A stretch of 64,000 nucleotides of DNA from Meghimatium bilineatum (lineage: Eukaryota > Mollusca > Gastropoda > Stylommatophora > Philomycidae). The DNA lies in the NCBI GenBank assembly GCA_034231615.1, contig CM067316.1, positions 25,567,791-25,631,790 of the forward strand. Direction: 5' to 3'. How positions within the stretch are numbered: the stretch's first letter is position 1; each line of letters begins with the position of its first letter. Shown piece by piece: positions 1 through 12,060 of this stretch. The notes beneath the pieces were generated by a model. The model saw only the letters and a program-made list of their open reading frames with translations, was not told the origin of the DNA and ran no database searches. Made by a program: the position numbers and the translations under genes.

Positions 1-20
1 CGTCTTTACCGATAGTTCGT

Positions 21-277
21 TTCGTTAAATTCTTCTTCTTCTTTCGTTCACTTGAAACATGTCCATATCTGTCCCATTGTGTTTTATGCGTGGCATCCTG
101 ATTAATTGTCCACATTTTGGCTGGTTCCCTCCGTATTCAGCACTCTGCTTATTTGGGCAGGACTATGGTCCTGCTCAAGTGGGACTGTCCGACCAGTCTT
201 AGTACCCAACCCATGATGGCTGAACTAAGTCCTATCACCACTTCAAGGTGCTGGCCTCGAAGGGGTTTTCGTTAAAT
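21..277 (-). mobile_element. SINE with (GAA)n tail and 10-bp target-site duplication
   Basis: The insert at 31-267 (237 bp) is flanked by TTCGTTAAAT at 21-30 and 268-277. Read on the minus strand it ends GTTTCAAGTGAACGAAAG plus AAG repeats, the same 3' end as the LINE at 42745-43607. No open reading frame. This fits a SINE mobilised by that LINE. I did not find a convincing pol III A/B box pair. Confidence 0.8.
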
Positions 278-1059
278 AATGTACGTACTCGTTTCGTTTA
301 AAAAAAAGGACACATTTGCTTAACCTGTTCCCAGAAGAGATATAAAAAAACCAACGTATGAAGAATATAATATGATATTTATGATGTCAAGCACTGGTGT
401 GTTGTAGCACGTAATTACATGCCATACATTTCATATCACTGCCGAGCTATAGAGTTTTATTATTCATTGAAGAAATCCCCCTTCTTTTTAAACAATCTTT
501 CGCAATAATAAAAGTGTCTTTGCTGGAGATATTTATTACGGCAATATGTGTTTTGTTTTTCTCTTATCTCGTTACTGGATATGAACAGCAGTAGAGGAAG
601 CACATTCTAGTCTCTTGACGTCCCAATCTCTTACATATATTATACACGTGTTACAATCTCTTGATATCCTCAAATATATTCGGCCTATACACATTTTAAA
701 GTTGTATTTCCTTATATTCTTGATAGAGCGCTTTTATAAAGTATATTATATCAATACAATATTGGTATACGGATGTGAATCATGGACAATATGCAGAGTA
801 GTAGTATGGGAAAACCCGAGTAGTCAATATTTTACGCATTTGGAGTCCTTTTTTAGTAAGAAATTACGTCTCGTGCGGTCATGGTACCTGGTTCGATTTC
901 ACCTGCAGGCAATTAGGAATCCAAACCGTTCAGAAAGCAATACGATCTGCAGAGCATAAATAATGCCGAGAAAATCACTACAGCCTAAAAAAAAATCAAA
1001 ACAGACATATTGTGGCCTGCTGGGTGTTTCTGGTTAACACTTTTAGGGATCGCAGATCT
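278..1059. other. No gene; tiny LINE remnant at 760-800
   Basis: AT-rich sequence without a supportable gene. Bases 760-800 encode VYGCESWTI, a hallmark of the reverse-transcriptase C-terminus of several LINEs in this window, so at least this bit is LINE debris. Confidence 0.5.
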
Positions 1060-1425
1060 GGAGGCTATAGATTGAACGAGAATTGATTATGTTCTCAACC
1101 AATAGTAAGGCACAAATGGAAGCTCTCAAGAAAGATGCAGAAATAATCTTACAACATAAATATCACATGCACAGGAAAGTTGTATTACTAACAGATACAC
1201 TTTCTGTGATAAAAGCATTGAAGCCACACACCAACATGGAACTGAATGGACTAAGTGCAAGTCTAGTTCAGCTGCATATGCATAATAATTTCCAGATAGT
1301 AGTGATCCAGTGCATATACTCACACGCCATCATATTAGCCATCTACAAACTATTAGGCATGGACATAATTCTAACTAAATTTTCTAAAGCGAATGTAACA
1401 AATGGTCATCATCACTTGTGATGGA
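1060..1425 (+). mobile_element. LINE fragment, RNase H domain
   Basis: Encodes MEALKKDAEIILQ, VVLLTDTLSVIKALK and LNGLSASLVQL, the middle of the RNase H domain found at the C-terminus of I-type LINEs; the following W-IPSH-like part reads CIYSHA and is decayed. It is open for 112 codons but not a gene. Confidence 0.7.
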
Positions 1426-1473
1426 TGAAAACACACTATTGCTGGTCCCGGTTTCAAATCTAAAAAACAGTGG

Positions 1474-2173
1474 TAACACTGTATGTTATGTTATGTTATG
1501 TTCCTCCAGGGCCATAGGCGGCGCATAGGGCAGAAACCATAGCCTTCCATTTCTGTCTTTGTGTTGCCAGGTCTTTCAATTGTTGTGTGGTGTTTAGGTT
1601 CATTGACATGCCTTCTCTATTAATGGTTCTTCGTAGAGTTTCTCTAGGTCTCCCTCTTCTTCTTACTCCAGGTGGCACCCAATATAGTGATTGCTGGGGA
1701 ATTCTTAGGCTGTTCATTCTGAGAACATGGCCGATGTAAGTCCAACGCCTTTGTCTAATGAAGGAAGATATATAGGTTTGTTTGCTTTCCTCTCTTATAG
1801 TAGTGTTAGATTTAAAGTCACTCCACTTAACGTTCAGAATGGTACGTAGGCATTTGTTTTCAAAGGAGTCGAGTCTTTTATCTGTGGCTTTTGTGGCTTT
1901 CCAACTTTCGCACCCATATGATAGAATAGGGATGATGTTGGAGTTAAACAACTTGAGTTTTGTGGTGTTTCTTAGTGTGTTTGACGTCCATATGTTGCGT
2001 AGTTTATTGAAAGCACCCGCTGCAAGGGCAATACGGTGTAAAATTTCTTTTGATGAGTCTCCATCCAATGCTATATTGGTGCCTAAATATGTAAAAATTG
2101 TTGACTTTTAATACTGTATAGTATTTATTATTTTATTAATACTATATAATATTTTAATACTTTAACACTGTAT
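1474..2173 (-). mobile_element. 5'-truncated LINE with (AACAT)n tail
   Basis: The minus strand is open for 190 codons: KLKLFNSNIIPILSYGCESW, RRWTYIGHVLRMNSLRIPQQ, RRGRPRETLRRTINREGMSM, ending AAYGPGGT and stop, followed by an ACATAAC microsatellite tail. This is the C-terminal part of a LINE reverse transcriptase. TAACACTGTAT at 1474-1484 and 2163-2173 may be the TSD. The long intact frame suggests a recent insertion. A second copy of the same 3' end lies at 42309-42565. Confidence 0.8.
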
Positions 2174-3040
2174 AGGATATTGCAATTCAAATCTTGTTGA
2201 TTTTTTAGGCGTCATTAATACATCCAATATATGTATAATATATAGGCCTATATGTGCAATCTGACTTTCCATGTTGATATATTAATTCTAACTGTAGGTT
2301 ACTTCTGTGTGTCGTCGCCATCTTGGGAGAATAATAATAAACAACAGCGACCTTGATACATAATGTGGACAGAGAGCTGTAGGAGCCATGACCGCCTACG
2401 CCAGCCGGCATGGCACCTGATGATGATGATATGTGTAATATGTATAATAACTAACATACACAAATACAAATAATTCGCGAATTGAATATCTATTTATATA
2501 CATATTTGAGCAGTTTTTCTTATTGTTATTTCAAGTAGTGTGCTTGCCTGGTTGTTGTGTGTGTTTGTGTGTGTGTTGTTGGTTTTTTTCGAACATATAT
2601 ATAGGTCCGCAATGTCTATTACGTGCATGGAATATATTTCAATATGGCGGATATGCTATAAAATTACATAGACGAACTGATAAGCGGTCGCTATCCTTAG
2701 ATTTAAAAAAAAAATAAGATACCTCGTAACACACAGACATAGTTTGCAAACTTAGGTTATCATGTGTAATCCCGCAAAATGTGCTTTGATTTTTAAAATA
2801 TATGAGCTTATGTTGAACAGAAGACTATCGCCAATAATATAGACGGGAAACGTCATCAAGCATTATGGGTTCCAGACAACGAGGTTGATCATGTACATCT
2901 AGATGTACTAAAGGATATGTAACGGGATTTTATAACGACACAGAAAGAGTTGGTTTTTACAAAGAAATAGCCGGGATTTGAAGTAAAATATCTACCAAGT
3001 AAATATATATATATATATATAAATTGTCAAATTTGTTCGT
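2174..3040. other. No gene; LINE 3' tail near 2330-2440
   Basis: Mostly unassigned. Bases 2330-2440 (+) encode a LINE-like 3' end (TAYASRHGT) followed by a GATGATGATG tail. An (AT)n run sits at 3001-3022. Confidence 0.4.
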
Positions 3041-3350
3041 AAGAAATAAAATGGAGATGTATGCTGGTGTACAAGAACCATTTCTTTCAATAGTGAAACG
3101 ACGAAAACTAGTATGGTTTGGACATGTATACAGACATGATTCCTTATCAAAAGCAATACTGTAGGGAACTGTCGAAAAAGGGATGGGGGAGAAGAGGAGG
3201 GCAAATAAAGACATGGACAGACAATATCAAGGAATGAACAACACAAGATATTTCCTCACTCATCCGCATCGCTGAAGATAGAAATCGCTGAATGACTGTG
3301 TGCTGAGTAATCCAATGTGGTACCCCTACGACCCTGACAGGTTACGGGTT
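3041..3350 (+). mobile_element. LINE 3' fragment (endonuclease-RT family, GATT-tailed)
   Basis: Encodes AGVQEPFLSIVKRRKLVWFG-like sequence and ends at CCCTACGACCCTGACAGGTT, the same 3' end as the copies at 11328-11949 and 35533-36250. Several stops; inactive. Closest to the RTE-like LINEs with YGCESWTL and WFGHV motifs. Confidence 0.8.
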
Positions 3351-3659
3351 TTTAGATAGATTTACCAAGTCCTTCTACGAAATAGTCATGCGTAATTACC
3401 TTACACAGTTTCGCTCATCTTAGATAATGTTACAGAAAATAAATCACTTTGCTTATATTGTGTGTCCGCATCTAATAAAAAAAAAACATGGCAAAAGTCT
3501 GATAATCAAGATGAGTGATATTGTATGAGATCAGCGTGAAAAATTATCATGGAGAATGACCTGTTTTCTATCTTATGCTCGTGAGAATGAGAATTGGGCC
3601 ATGACGAGATTTCCTAGGAAATACCAACGTAAGTGTGATGCGTGCCTAGTGATGACCGT

Positions 3660-4410
3660 TTTGTATAGAAGACCTATGCACAGAATTAATTAGGACGTCA
3701 TTTGATATGTTTTGATTATTGTCATGATTTTCATTTGTCACTATTTACATACTTGAAACCGCATGCCAAAAATAGCCGCCAAGGTGACTGACTCCAAGTT
3801 TATAAAGAGTGACCAACAAATCACGACAATAATAAAAAACGTAACGAATGAAGTCTTAATTAATTCTGTGCAGAGGTCTTATAAGTATTGTAAAAGATCA
3901 CAGTCTAGTCGTGACCAATCAAGTGTAAGATATACCTACATAATCCAAACAAGCTTTTAGCGTCATGTTTTCGATTATTGCTGTGTTTCGGTTGGCCACT
4001 ATTTATATAATCAGTGTCATCTGCTAGCGTCGGCCAACGAAATCACTGGAATAATCTAAATCATGACGTAAAAAAGTATTGTTTTCATTATGTTAGTAGG
4101 TCTTATATTGTCGTTTGGTCAAGACTTAGTCATTGTATTTAGATGTCTGTGAGTTGATCAGAACAATTGTATTTTCAGTCTTCTGTCCCAGTTCATATTA
4201 GTTTTATGGAACACATAAATGGGCTGTGACCAAACATATAGGAGACCTATGAACTAGAAACATGAACTAGTTTCCTATGTGCGTGAGTTCTATTAGTTCG
4301 CCTTGCCTATTTCTGGCATGCGATTCAAAGTATGTAAATAGCGACATAACAAAAGCCCAATAATAATCAAAAACCTAACGTCGGGTCCAAATTAATTCAG
4401 TTAGAATACA
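3660..4410. repeat. Foldback element with ~120-bp inverted arms
   Basis: The segment 3670-3790 (CAGAATTAATTAGGACGTCA ... CATGCCAAAAATAG) recurs inverted at 4300-4400, and a shorter inverted piece lies at 3851-3878. A third copy of the arm, in + orientation, is at 25030-25130. No ORF. Probably a MITE or foldback element; ends and TSD not defined. Confidence 0.6.
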
Positions 4411-5090
4411 TGTAGTACTGTCGATAGCCACGAATTGGCTCGTTGTTTTGAGCTGGTAGCTATCAATATTAAAAATGGTGAGAAAATAGATAATTTTAGA
4501 AGAAAGTAAATATGACATCATCATCCTAAAAATGACTTGTGAACATGACATGACCCTCCACTTTTGCTGCACTTGAATTTTATAGTGTAGTGCTTCTCAA
4601 CCACGGGGCAGCAAGAGCTTCTCAAATTGTTAAGTTATTTATGAGTATCGGGTATATAGAATTTGGAACGAACCCTGTAGAAAATCTTTTTTTTATTAAA
4701 ACAGGTCTCCCTTACAGAGGTTGTGTAAAACAACTATTATATGTTAAAATGCATACATATATACTGCGTTTTCTCCGTGTGTTCATAAACTCTTGCTGGT
4801 TAGCAGAATGTGGCAGAACGGATTGCGCTGTTCTTTTTCTTCTGCTATCAATTGTTGAATATTAAGTCCAATATTGGTCATCTATAGCTCGGCTCTTTTT
4901 AGATCATTTTGGGTTTCCCACAACTTGTTTTGAAGAGAAGTTCTTGTGGGTCAGATTGTCGTTCTGTAAACAGCGAAACTGAGATAACTATATAATATGT
5001 ATTTTGGTGTATGTGTTGCTACTCGGCAGATTCAGATCACGAAGCCAATGATACCGATTCGGTGTGAGAGTGCTTTTAGACGGCACTGGT
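4411..5090. other. No gene or repeat recognised
   Basis: AT-rich intergenic sequence. Short open frames lack any family resemblance. Confidence 0.4.
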
Positions 5091-5099
5091 ATGTTCTCA

Positions 5100-5400
5100 G
5101 TCGAAATGGTGTGACCTGATCATGAAATCAGGAGAATCAGAAGAATAACCGGTATAAGATCATGCACATAATACATCTAGAAACAACATATAAAATGGGT
5201 TGGACATCTTATGAGAATGAACCCTAACCAACTACTAACATATAACATAAGAAGATCCGGATACAAGGCCAGTAGAAGACCTAGAACAAGATGGTTAGAT
5301 AACATCAAGAAACACTGAATAAAAACGAATTGAACGCTGCCAAGGCGACACATCTGATTTTGGATAGACAACTAAAGCTCCCAGTCACCACCCCTACGCT
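5100..5400 (+). mobile_element. LINE reverse-transcriptase C-terminal fragment
   Basis: Translates in shifting frames to WVGHLMRMNPNQLLTYNIRR, ASRRPRTRWLDNIKKH and PPLR, the typical GH-LRM / GRPR-RW tail of LINE proteins. Inactive. Confidence 0.65.
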
Positions 5401-5469
5401 TAACAGCAAGTGTGGATATTCTGACCATCATTCACATGGGGATAGATAATTATCTATTATAATAGATCC

Positions 5470-6160
5470 TCTATGTTCAATTTGTTAATGTTGTCTTGCT
5501 TGGGCTATAGTTTCCGTTTAGTTCTTTCCATTGAAGTCGCATAGATTGCTTCAGCAGAGACTTCCCTGAAGCTTTGATTTGTGCATGTCTGAGGGAGGTT
5601 GTCCTCGGTTTCTGTCAATTTGTCTGATTTCTTGTTACCGGTGATGTCACCTTGAGCTGGTATCCGTTGTAATACTAACGTAGTTTTTTGTGTGGATAAT
5701 TCAAATATATGCTTATTTTGTCTGGTGTTGTGAATAAGTTTATCTTGTTTGGTATTTTGGATGGCTTGTAAGGCTGATTTTTAATCCCCGAAGATTGCGA
5801 TTTTTTGCTGCATAAACTCGGTTATTGAGTATTTTAACAGCTGAGTATGGCAGTTACATCTGCCCCGAAATTTGTGCAGTTTATTCCTAGGCAAGGGATT
5901 ATTCATACGTCGTTTTAAAACATAATGTATATCTACTGGAGCCACGTGTTGCGTCTTTTGTTGCAAATCAGTCTGTGTACACATGCAACCACATATTTCT
6001 GGGATAGTGTGATTTTAACATTTGAATTGATAAATCTCTTAGTTCTGTTTCTGTTGAAATAGTATTGGGTCGAGTGGTGCAGGCAGTCATGATTCTCCAC
6101 AACTTCCTGTCTCTTGTGTTGTTAATAAGTTCAGTTGGGGACTTTTTAATTTTGTGCCAC
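5470..6160 (-). mobile_element. LINE RNase H fragment
   Basis: The minus strand contains KIAIFGD, SALQAIQNTKQDKLI and LQRIPAQGDITGNKKSDKLT, equivalent to the TDS-A-LQAL, LQWIPAH-GI-GNE-ADKLA core of LINE RNase H domains. Several stops. Confidence 0.65.
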
Positions 6161-6212
6161 GGTTAACACCCCTTCCATAAATTTTTCTCTTTGTCTTTCT
6201 CTGTCTCTTTTC

Positions 6213-6530
6213 TCCTTGATCATAATTAATACATCCTCTAGCACAAAAAGACTAAGAAATCACTTACTAAGAAAAGAGGACCCTCATCAAAGCTATCAGA
6301 AAATCTACCACCCAAAAGATAACTATCACTACCTTGACAGAGCTGATCAGGTTATTATCTTCCGCACCAACTGGACACATCAGACTAAACAGGCGCTTAA
6401 ATATAGTAAGACTGGTCCATCACATCTGTTTTCATTTGGGAGGCAGCACCGACCGCGGAACATATTCTGCAAGACTGTATTACACTATACCACCTAAAGG
6501 AAGAACACTGGCCCACAGAGAATAGAAGAA
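6213..6530 (+). mobile_element. C-terminal end of an RNase H-type LINE
   Basis: Encodes YHYLDRADQVIIFRTNWTHQ and, out of frame, an AEHILQ-like tail with DCITLYHLKE-type sequence, the LE-Q-IFRLRTGH ... CPCG ... EHIL-DC end that follows RNase H in I-type LINEs. Same family end as at 41541-41800 and 42936-43415. Confidence 0.65.
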
Positions 6531-6639
6531 GGTTAATCCTCCGAATTTACCACTCTGTTTAGGTCGGTATGTTTAATTACTCCGCTGTTTTCTTACCATT
6601 TAGAAATCTATGTTTTACTTCATGCTCTAGTTTTAGAGA

Positions 6640-8560
6640 TGTGCTCCGTTGGACCAGACAGGACAACAACACCTATAAACATCATGCATTGGAATGTAGA
6701 TGGAGTTAACACCAAAAATAATAGAACAAAAAAAAACACATTGCACCAGAAAAGATTAGTGTTTGCTGTATACAGGAAACACACCTCAACGAAAAGATAA
6801 CCTTCAAAATACGAAAGTACCAATGTTTTAGAGTTGGCAGGAAAGATCTGATAAAAGGTAGCATACTAACATTGGTCAAGAATAACACCAATGCCACAGA
6901 AACCAAAACGCACAAGGAATGTGCTGAATACCAGATAATTAACATTAAAAAAAAAACATTCCTGAACTCCACATGCTAAACTTCTACTGCACAAATGACA
7001 TCCCATACATGACCAGTATTATTATATGATCCCAACAAACACTTCCTGGCAGTGGGAGGCTTTAAAAGCTACTACCAAAGCTGGGGATACAATCATTTAG
7101 ACAGAAGGGGAGAAGAGAAAGAACGTTGGCAAGATGACAACAGCCTAATCCTCCTAAATCAGGATCCACAGGATCCACCGATTTTCTACTGAAGAAGGTG
7201 GCATATCACCTCTACAACAGATCTGGCATTCTGCACCTCAGAACTGGCTGGAACAATGGAAAGCACAATATGGGAACAACTTGGTGGCAGTGATCATCGC
7301 CCAGTCATCATCTAAGTGAACAAAACAATAATTACAAGACCAACTAAGCCAAGATAGAACTAAACAAAGCAAACTTGCACATATATAATAATAATAAACA
7401 CAGAGCAAACTTACAAACGACATACAAGTAACAACAGAGACATTAACACAATTGTCATGGATTTTAATAACGAAATACTTCAGGCAGTTGAGACAATATC
7501 AAGAGGAGCGAGGAAAAATAATCTATTATATTGGACCAACTCACTCCAAAAACTACAGGAAGACCTGACTGAAGCACGTAATATGGCAGAGATTCAACCG
7601 TACTCAACAGAACCACCTCGCTCCACAAAGAAAGAAAAAAGGTCCACTATAGAAAAGGTAGAAACACAGAAGAGACTGAAGGGAAAAAACCCAAAAATAA
7701 ACGTTTGAATAGGAGGGGAGAAAACTGGAAACTATCCAATCAAATAAATGATGATAGCAACTCTCAGCGACATAGTTACACTGGTAAATTCAGGTAAACT
7801 CTACACTGGGAAGCAAGCCAGCAGCAGACATGCTTGCATAATCATTCAGAAACGAAAGCACTATTTCCATTAAAACAACGATTTGTTCGTAAAGAAATAA
7901 ACAAAGATAAAAACACCACAAACTGTCCACATGTCATGTCTAAACCATTCACGTTAGATAAGAACTAGAAGTATATATAAGGAAATTAAAGGATAGAAAA
8001 ATCTCAAATACCAGATGGTGTCACCAATGAAATGCCTAAGAGCCTAGGACATGCAACAATGTATAAATTACTACAGAAATACAATTACAGTTTGGATATA
8101 GGAACTGTATCACAGTCGTGGATGAAGCGTTCATGCATCCTATCATAAAGAAAGGCAAGGACAAAGAAGCCTGACAGTTACAAACCAATAAGTCTAACCA
8201 GTTGTGTCTGCAAGACAGAGGAAAGGATGAACAGCAAAAGATTGAAATGGTACATAGAATCAGAGAAACTATTGGTGCCAGAACAAGTTGGATTTAGAAA
8301 GTGTAACAGAACAGAAGACTAAATAACATTCCCGTCCCAGATAATTGAAGATACATTTCAAGAAAATTATAGATGGACTGATAGTAAAGCTGCAAAGAAG
8401 TGAAATTAGGGGTAACATGAGTAAGTGAATACGATCCTTCCTACACAATCGGAAAGCGATAGTCACTATGGAAGATCATAACAGCAAAAAAGTTCTCATA
8501 AAACATCGAGCTCCTCAAGGCTTAGTACTGTCTCAAACTCTGTTTCTTGTGACCAGGAAA
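6640..8560 (+). mobile_element. Degenerate LINE: endonuclease then reverse transcriptase
   Basis: Bases 6676-7320 translate in pieces to an AP-endonuclease domain (MHWNVDGVN, QETHL-like CIQETHLN, LNFYCTN, LGGSDHRPVII), and 8020-8560 to reverse transcriptase (YKPISLTSCVCKTEERMN, LVPEQVGFRK, VLIKHRAPQGLVLSQTLFL). Order and spacing fit an I- or Jockey-like LINE. Many stops and frameshifts, so old. Confidence 0.7.
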
Positions 8561-9120
8561 ACCCTTATTGTCGGTGATTTCAGTGCCCATAAAAAATGTG
8601 GGGCAGTCACAAATCAGACACAAAAAAACGGGACATCATTATATTTTATTTTAAAATAATAATAATAACATATTAAATGACGGCTCTATTACCGCATTAA
8701 TCCGACAGCAAATAGCAATGACTAAGTCCTAGATTTGAGCTTTGTAACAACTAACTTATGTACAGTCAATTGGGAAACAATACATGTAAAGGAATAAGAC
8801 CATCTCTCAATTGAAATTAATATTAGAGAAAAATAGTAAACTAAATTAAGCATAGGAAAGACCAAAATTTAACTATAGAAAAGCCATCTGGGAGGCACCA
8901 ACAACATGACTAATGTAAATAGGGTTAAACAATTTAAATACAGACAATGTAGAAGAATTTGGTGAAGACCTAATCAATGAAACATTCAAAGCAGCTGTTA
9001 AACACATACCAAATGAAAACAAGCATCAGCGCATCATACAAGTCAGTTTAACAAGATCAAATAGGTTAGAACCTAAAATCCCCAGTACCTTAGTAGAATT
9101 CTAAACTAGATAAGCAGATT
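8550..9120 (+). mobile_element. Second LINE endonuclease fragment
   Basis: Begins abruptly with LIVGDFSAHKKCGAVTNQ, then ANSNDSVLDLSFVTTNLCT-like sequence and DHLSIEI, i.e. the GDFNAHH ... S-LDL-FVT ... DHLSI end of an AP endonuclease. It belongs to a different LINE lineage from the one it abuts at 6640-8560. Confidence 0.65.
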
Positions 9121-9598
9121 AAAATTATAGATAAAGCATTAAAACTTGTCAGACGTAAGAGATCAGAAGAAAATATGGAACTTGTGTCCAATTAGTGCCT
9201 ACCTTATATTTCGTCTAAAAGTGGAACGCGTACGAACTTAGGTATCAATCGCAAGTTCATTGCAAGTGCGCTACCGTGCGCATAGTTTTCGCAGGATCAA
9301 TAATATTACGTCATGTGCAGATCGTTTTACTAGAAATAAAAAAAATGTGGCAATTGTTAAAGTTGTCTTACATAATTTGTACCATGATGTAATGCCGCAG
9401 AGTAGTAAAAGGCGGGATTATCGTAGAGTTTAGTAGGGGTTGGGGTTAGGGATGCCATTAAATGATGAAAGATCTCCGATCAAAGATATGCGCGCTACAC
9501 ACTGAGCACTGAGAGAGAAGAGAGAGAGAGGGGGGGGGGGGGGTTAACGCCCAGCGCGTTGCGCGGAAAACGAAAGTTCGTATCCGAAGTTACGACTT
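9121..9598. other. No gene; GA and G runs
   Basis: Holds a (GA)n run followed by about 14 G's near 9512-9543 and a GC-rich palindrome-like stretch (GCGCGTTGCGCG). Nothing coding recognised. Confidence 0.45.
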
Positions 9599-10244
9599 TT
9601 TAACATTGATGGTTGGTTGGTTGGTTGCTGATCCAGCGGTCTATGGGCTCATGCCCTTTGACCCAATGCCATTAAATGGCATTATATTGCTGGGAAGTCT
9701 GTGGATTTTCGGCCCACCCCGGGACAGAGCCAGAGAATAACTATTACACCTAAAGGAAGGTATGTTTCAACCTATGCACTGCTCCGAGCCACTGTAGCCA
9801 AGATAGGGTTCACTGTGCTCATTCCCCGCCACCAATTGACTACTGGTTATGCCGAACTTCTCTATTACTCTAGGCATGCAACTAAATGTTCAAGTCAAAA
9901 GGATTGTCACGTCCTGAGTCACTGTGCCTCTACGATGGCTCTCAGCCAAAGGAAAAAAACAGTGCTGTCAGTTTCCTCCTCCCCAGTGCTGCACAGTACA
10001 TCTCTGGCTCCATCCCAACCACAGAGGGTGCATACATATATTCAAATAAACATGAAACACAATTCAACAACAAAATAACAGCACAAGAAGAAATTGTATA
10101 GATGACGTGCCATGAAGCTTCTATAAAAAGATAACCTCAATATAACGGCATATCATCTACTAAGGTTTTCTGTTGCATGGGTGGTTTGTCTAGTGGGCCA
10201 TTGGTGAGACCCACAGACGCAACCACATGCGATTTAACATTGAT
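9599..10244 (-). mobile_element. ~620-bp retroposon, complete copy 1
   Basis: The 622-bp insert 9611-10232 is flanked by TTTAACATTGAT at 9599-9610 and 10233-10244. In its own orientation (minus strand) it starts GCATGTGGTTGCGTCTGTGG and ends in AACC repeats. A second complete copy (624 bp) lies in opposite orientation at 55036-55659. No long ORF in the sense direction; a 125-codon frame on the other strand is not conserved. Class unknown: a long SINE or another non-coding retroposon. Confidence 0.85.
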
Positions 10245-10534
10245 ACGACAGCAATTTTGACATAAAATATTTACAAAATACAATTAGACAATTATTTAAA
10301 AACTGTGATCATTGCAAACATTGGTATAGTACTTACGTAGGAGACAGGAAAAGAAGTCTTACTGAACGACGACTAACACACTAGCAATGTCGAATGCTTA
10401 TATGAAATAATACACACAACAATACACATGATATACTCACACAAATAACAATACACAGGACATAATCGACGTTACGACAAAAGGCCTTACGTACAGAGTC
10501 CGTATATTTCCTTTCTCACTGTTGTTTCTCTAGG
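10245..10534. other. No feature recognised
   Basis: Short unassigned stretch between the retroposon and a LINE. Confidence 0.4.
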
Positions 10535-10750
10535 TCAGTGTATATCTTGAAATTTGTATATATGTGGCTGGGGAGTCGGTTGTGTCCTGTTCTGAATCGC
10601 AATCGAATAACAACTTGGTGTGGGGGGAACTGGTCTGATAATAATTTGGCAGTTATCTTGTGTTGGAGTTAGTTTTTTAACTGCCTTTATCATCTGTTTC
10701 TTCTGATGATACGTCATTGGCACATCTGGTTGATCAGCAGCAGCTTCCTC

Positions 10751-11046
10751 ATTAGCCAGACCGCCCGTGTGTTGTCGGGGCCCGAAAGGGGAGCAAAGAA
10801 TAGCAACACTGTTTACCTTCCATGCATGTCGAACGAGGCGACTAAGGAGGTTATGTGATGGAGTTGGCTGTGCCATCTTATATAGGGTCAGTGACCCAAA
10901 GCCATGCTAAAGTCGGATGTGTCATGCCGAAAGGCGCAGATATCGCAGCAATGCTGTAAACCATGAAACAACGCATTCCGTTCTTCGGACTATATCCTGC
11001 TGATCTGCAGGAGTTTGAGAACGAATACAGAAGAAATTAGCCAGAC
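10751..11046 (+). mobile_element. SINE family A, full-length reference copy
   Basis: The 274-bp insert 10762-11035 is flanked by ATTAGCCAGAC (10751-10761 and 11036-11046). It starts CGCCCGTGTGTTG, contains CCCGAAAGGGGAGCAAAGAA and GTCAGTGACCCAAAGCCATG, and ends GGAGTTTGAGAACGAATAC plus AGAAGAA. It has no ORF. About ten diverged or partial relatives occur in the window. Confidence 0.9.
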
Positions 11047-11316
11047 GATATGCTTTCTCTTTTCCGGGTATTCATGTGATGGTATCCACTACATAGCTAC
11101 TTTATGCCCATTGCTAAGTTCCGCTAGTAGTATTTGCGGGTGTGGTACCTTTCTGGATTGAAGCGCTTGGAGTGTTGATGTTGCATATGTCACGAATACT
11201 ACATACTGTGAACCAAGATTGGTGCTCAGCAGTGTTTCAGTTGCCACCTTTATTGCCTCATAATTATGATATAATTTTCCCGTTAACCAATAAATAGCAC
11301 TGCGGCACCATATATT

Positions 11317-11960
11317 GATGCAGATATCAATCAATCAATCAATAAACCCATAACCCTTCAGGGTCGTAGGGGTACCACCATGGATGCTTCAGCACACAGA
11401 GTCCTCCAGCGAATTCTATCCTCAGCGATGCGGATGAATGTGGAAATATCTAGCCCTGTCCATTCCTTGATGTTGTCTGTCCATGTCTTTATTTGTCCTC
11501 CTCTGCTTCTTCCACCCTCGACAGTTCCATGCAGTATTGTTTTTGACAAGGAATCGTGCCTGCATACATGTCCGAACCATGCTAGTTTTCGTCGTTTCAC
11601 TATTGAAAGCAATGGCTCCTGGACACCTGCACACATCTCTACTTTATTTCTTACGTACACATTGGTCTTATGTTCCCTATAGGAAATTCGTAGAATTTTT
11701 CTATAGCATTTATACTCGAAAGCCTGTAATCTTCTCTCCATGTCCGCAGTGAGTGTCCAACTCTCACAACCATACACCACAACAGAAAGCACCAGCGACC
11801 TATACAGTTTGATTTTCACTCCAACACTGATGTTGCTTTTCCAAATCACAGTTAGCCTTGACAAGGACGCTAAAGCCATCTCCAACCTTATTTTTAGTTC
11901 TGCTTTGCATTTACCCTCGCTGCATATACAGGATCCGATGTATTTGAAGGATGCAGATAT
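11317..11960 (-). mobile_element. 5'-truncated endonuclease-RT LINE with (GATT)n tail
   Basis: The 622-bp insert 11328-11949 is flanked by GATGCAGATAT (11317-11327 and 11950-11960). Its minus strand is open across KAELKIRLEMALASLSRLTV, LSVVVYGCESWTL, RRLQAFEYKCYRKILRISYR, KLAWFGHVCRHDSLSKTILH and ends LCAEASMVVPLRP, then a GATT-repeat tail. The intact frame and perfect TSD point to a recent insertion into the older LINE. Confidence 0.88.
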
Positions 11961-12060
11961 AAATATAGATGAAGTAATTAAAGCAATAGGTGACATATAG
12001 AAAATACATAAGACCCTATGCTTGTGCGTGTATATACAGATTTGGGTTTTTTTCATCTTC

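Larger units (their letters stand above)
10535..12060 (-). mobile_element. RNase H-type LINE fragment interrupted by a SINE and another LINE
   Basis: Minus-strand LINE sequence with RNase H pieces (LTGKLYHNYEAIKVATETLL, STLQALQSRKVPHPQILLAE) and then DQPDVPMTYHQKKQMIKAVK occupies 10535-10761, 11036-11327 and probably 11950-12060. It was hit by a SINE (10762-11035) and by a different LINE (11328-11949), each with a clear TSD. The rest is decayed. Confidence 0.75.

Noticed and set aside
9701-10101. 125-codon frame as a small gene
   Set aside because: It lies antisense in a retroposon and is not kept in the second copy.
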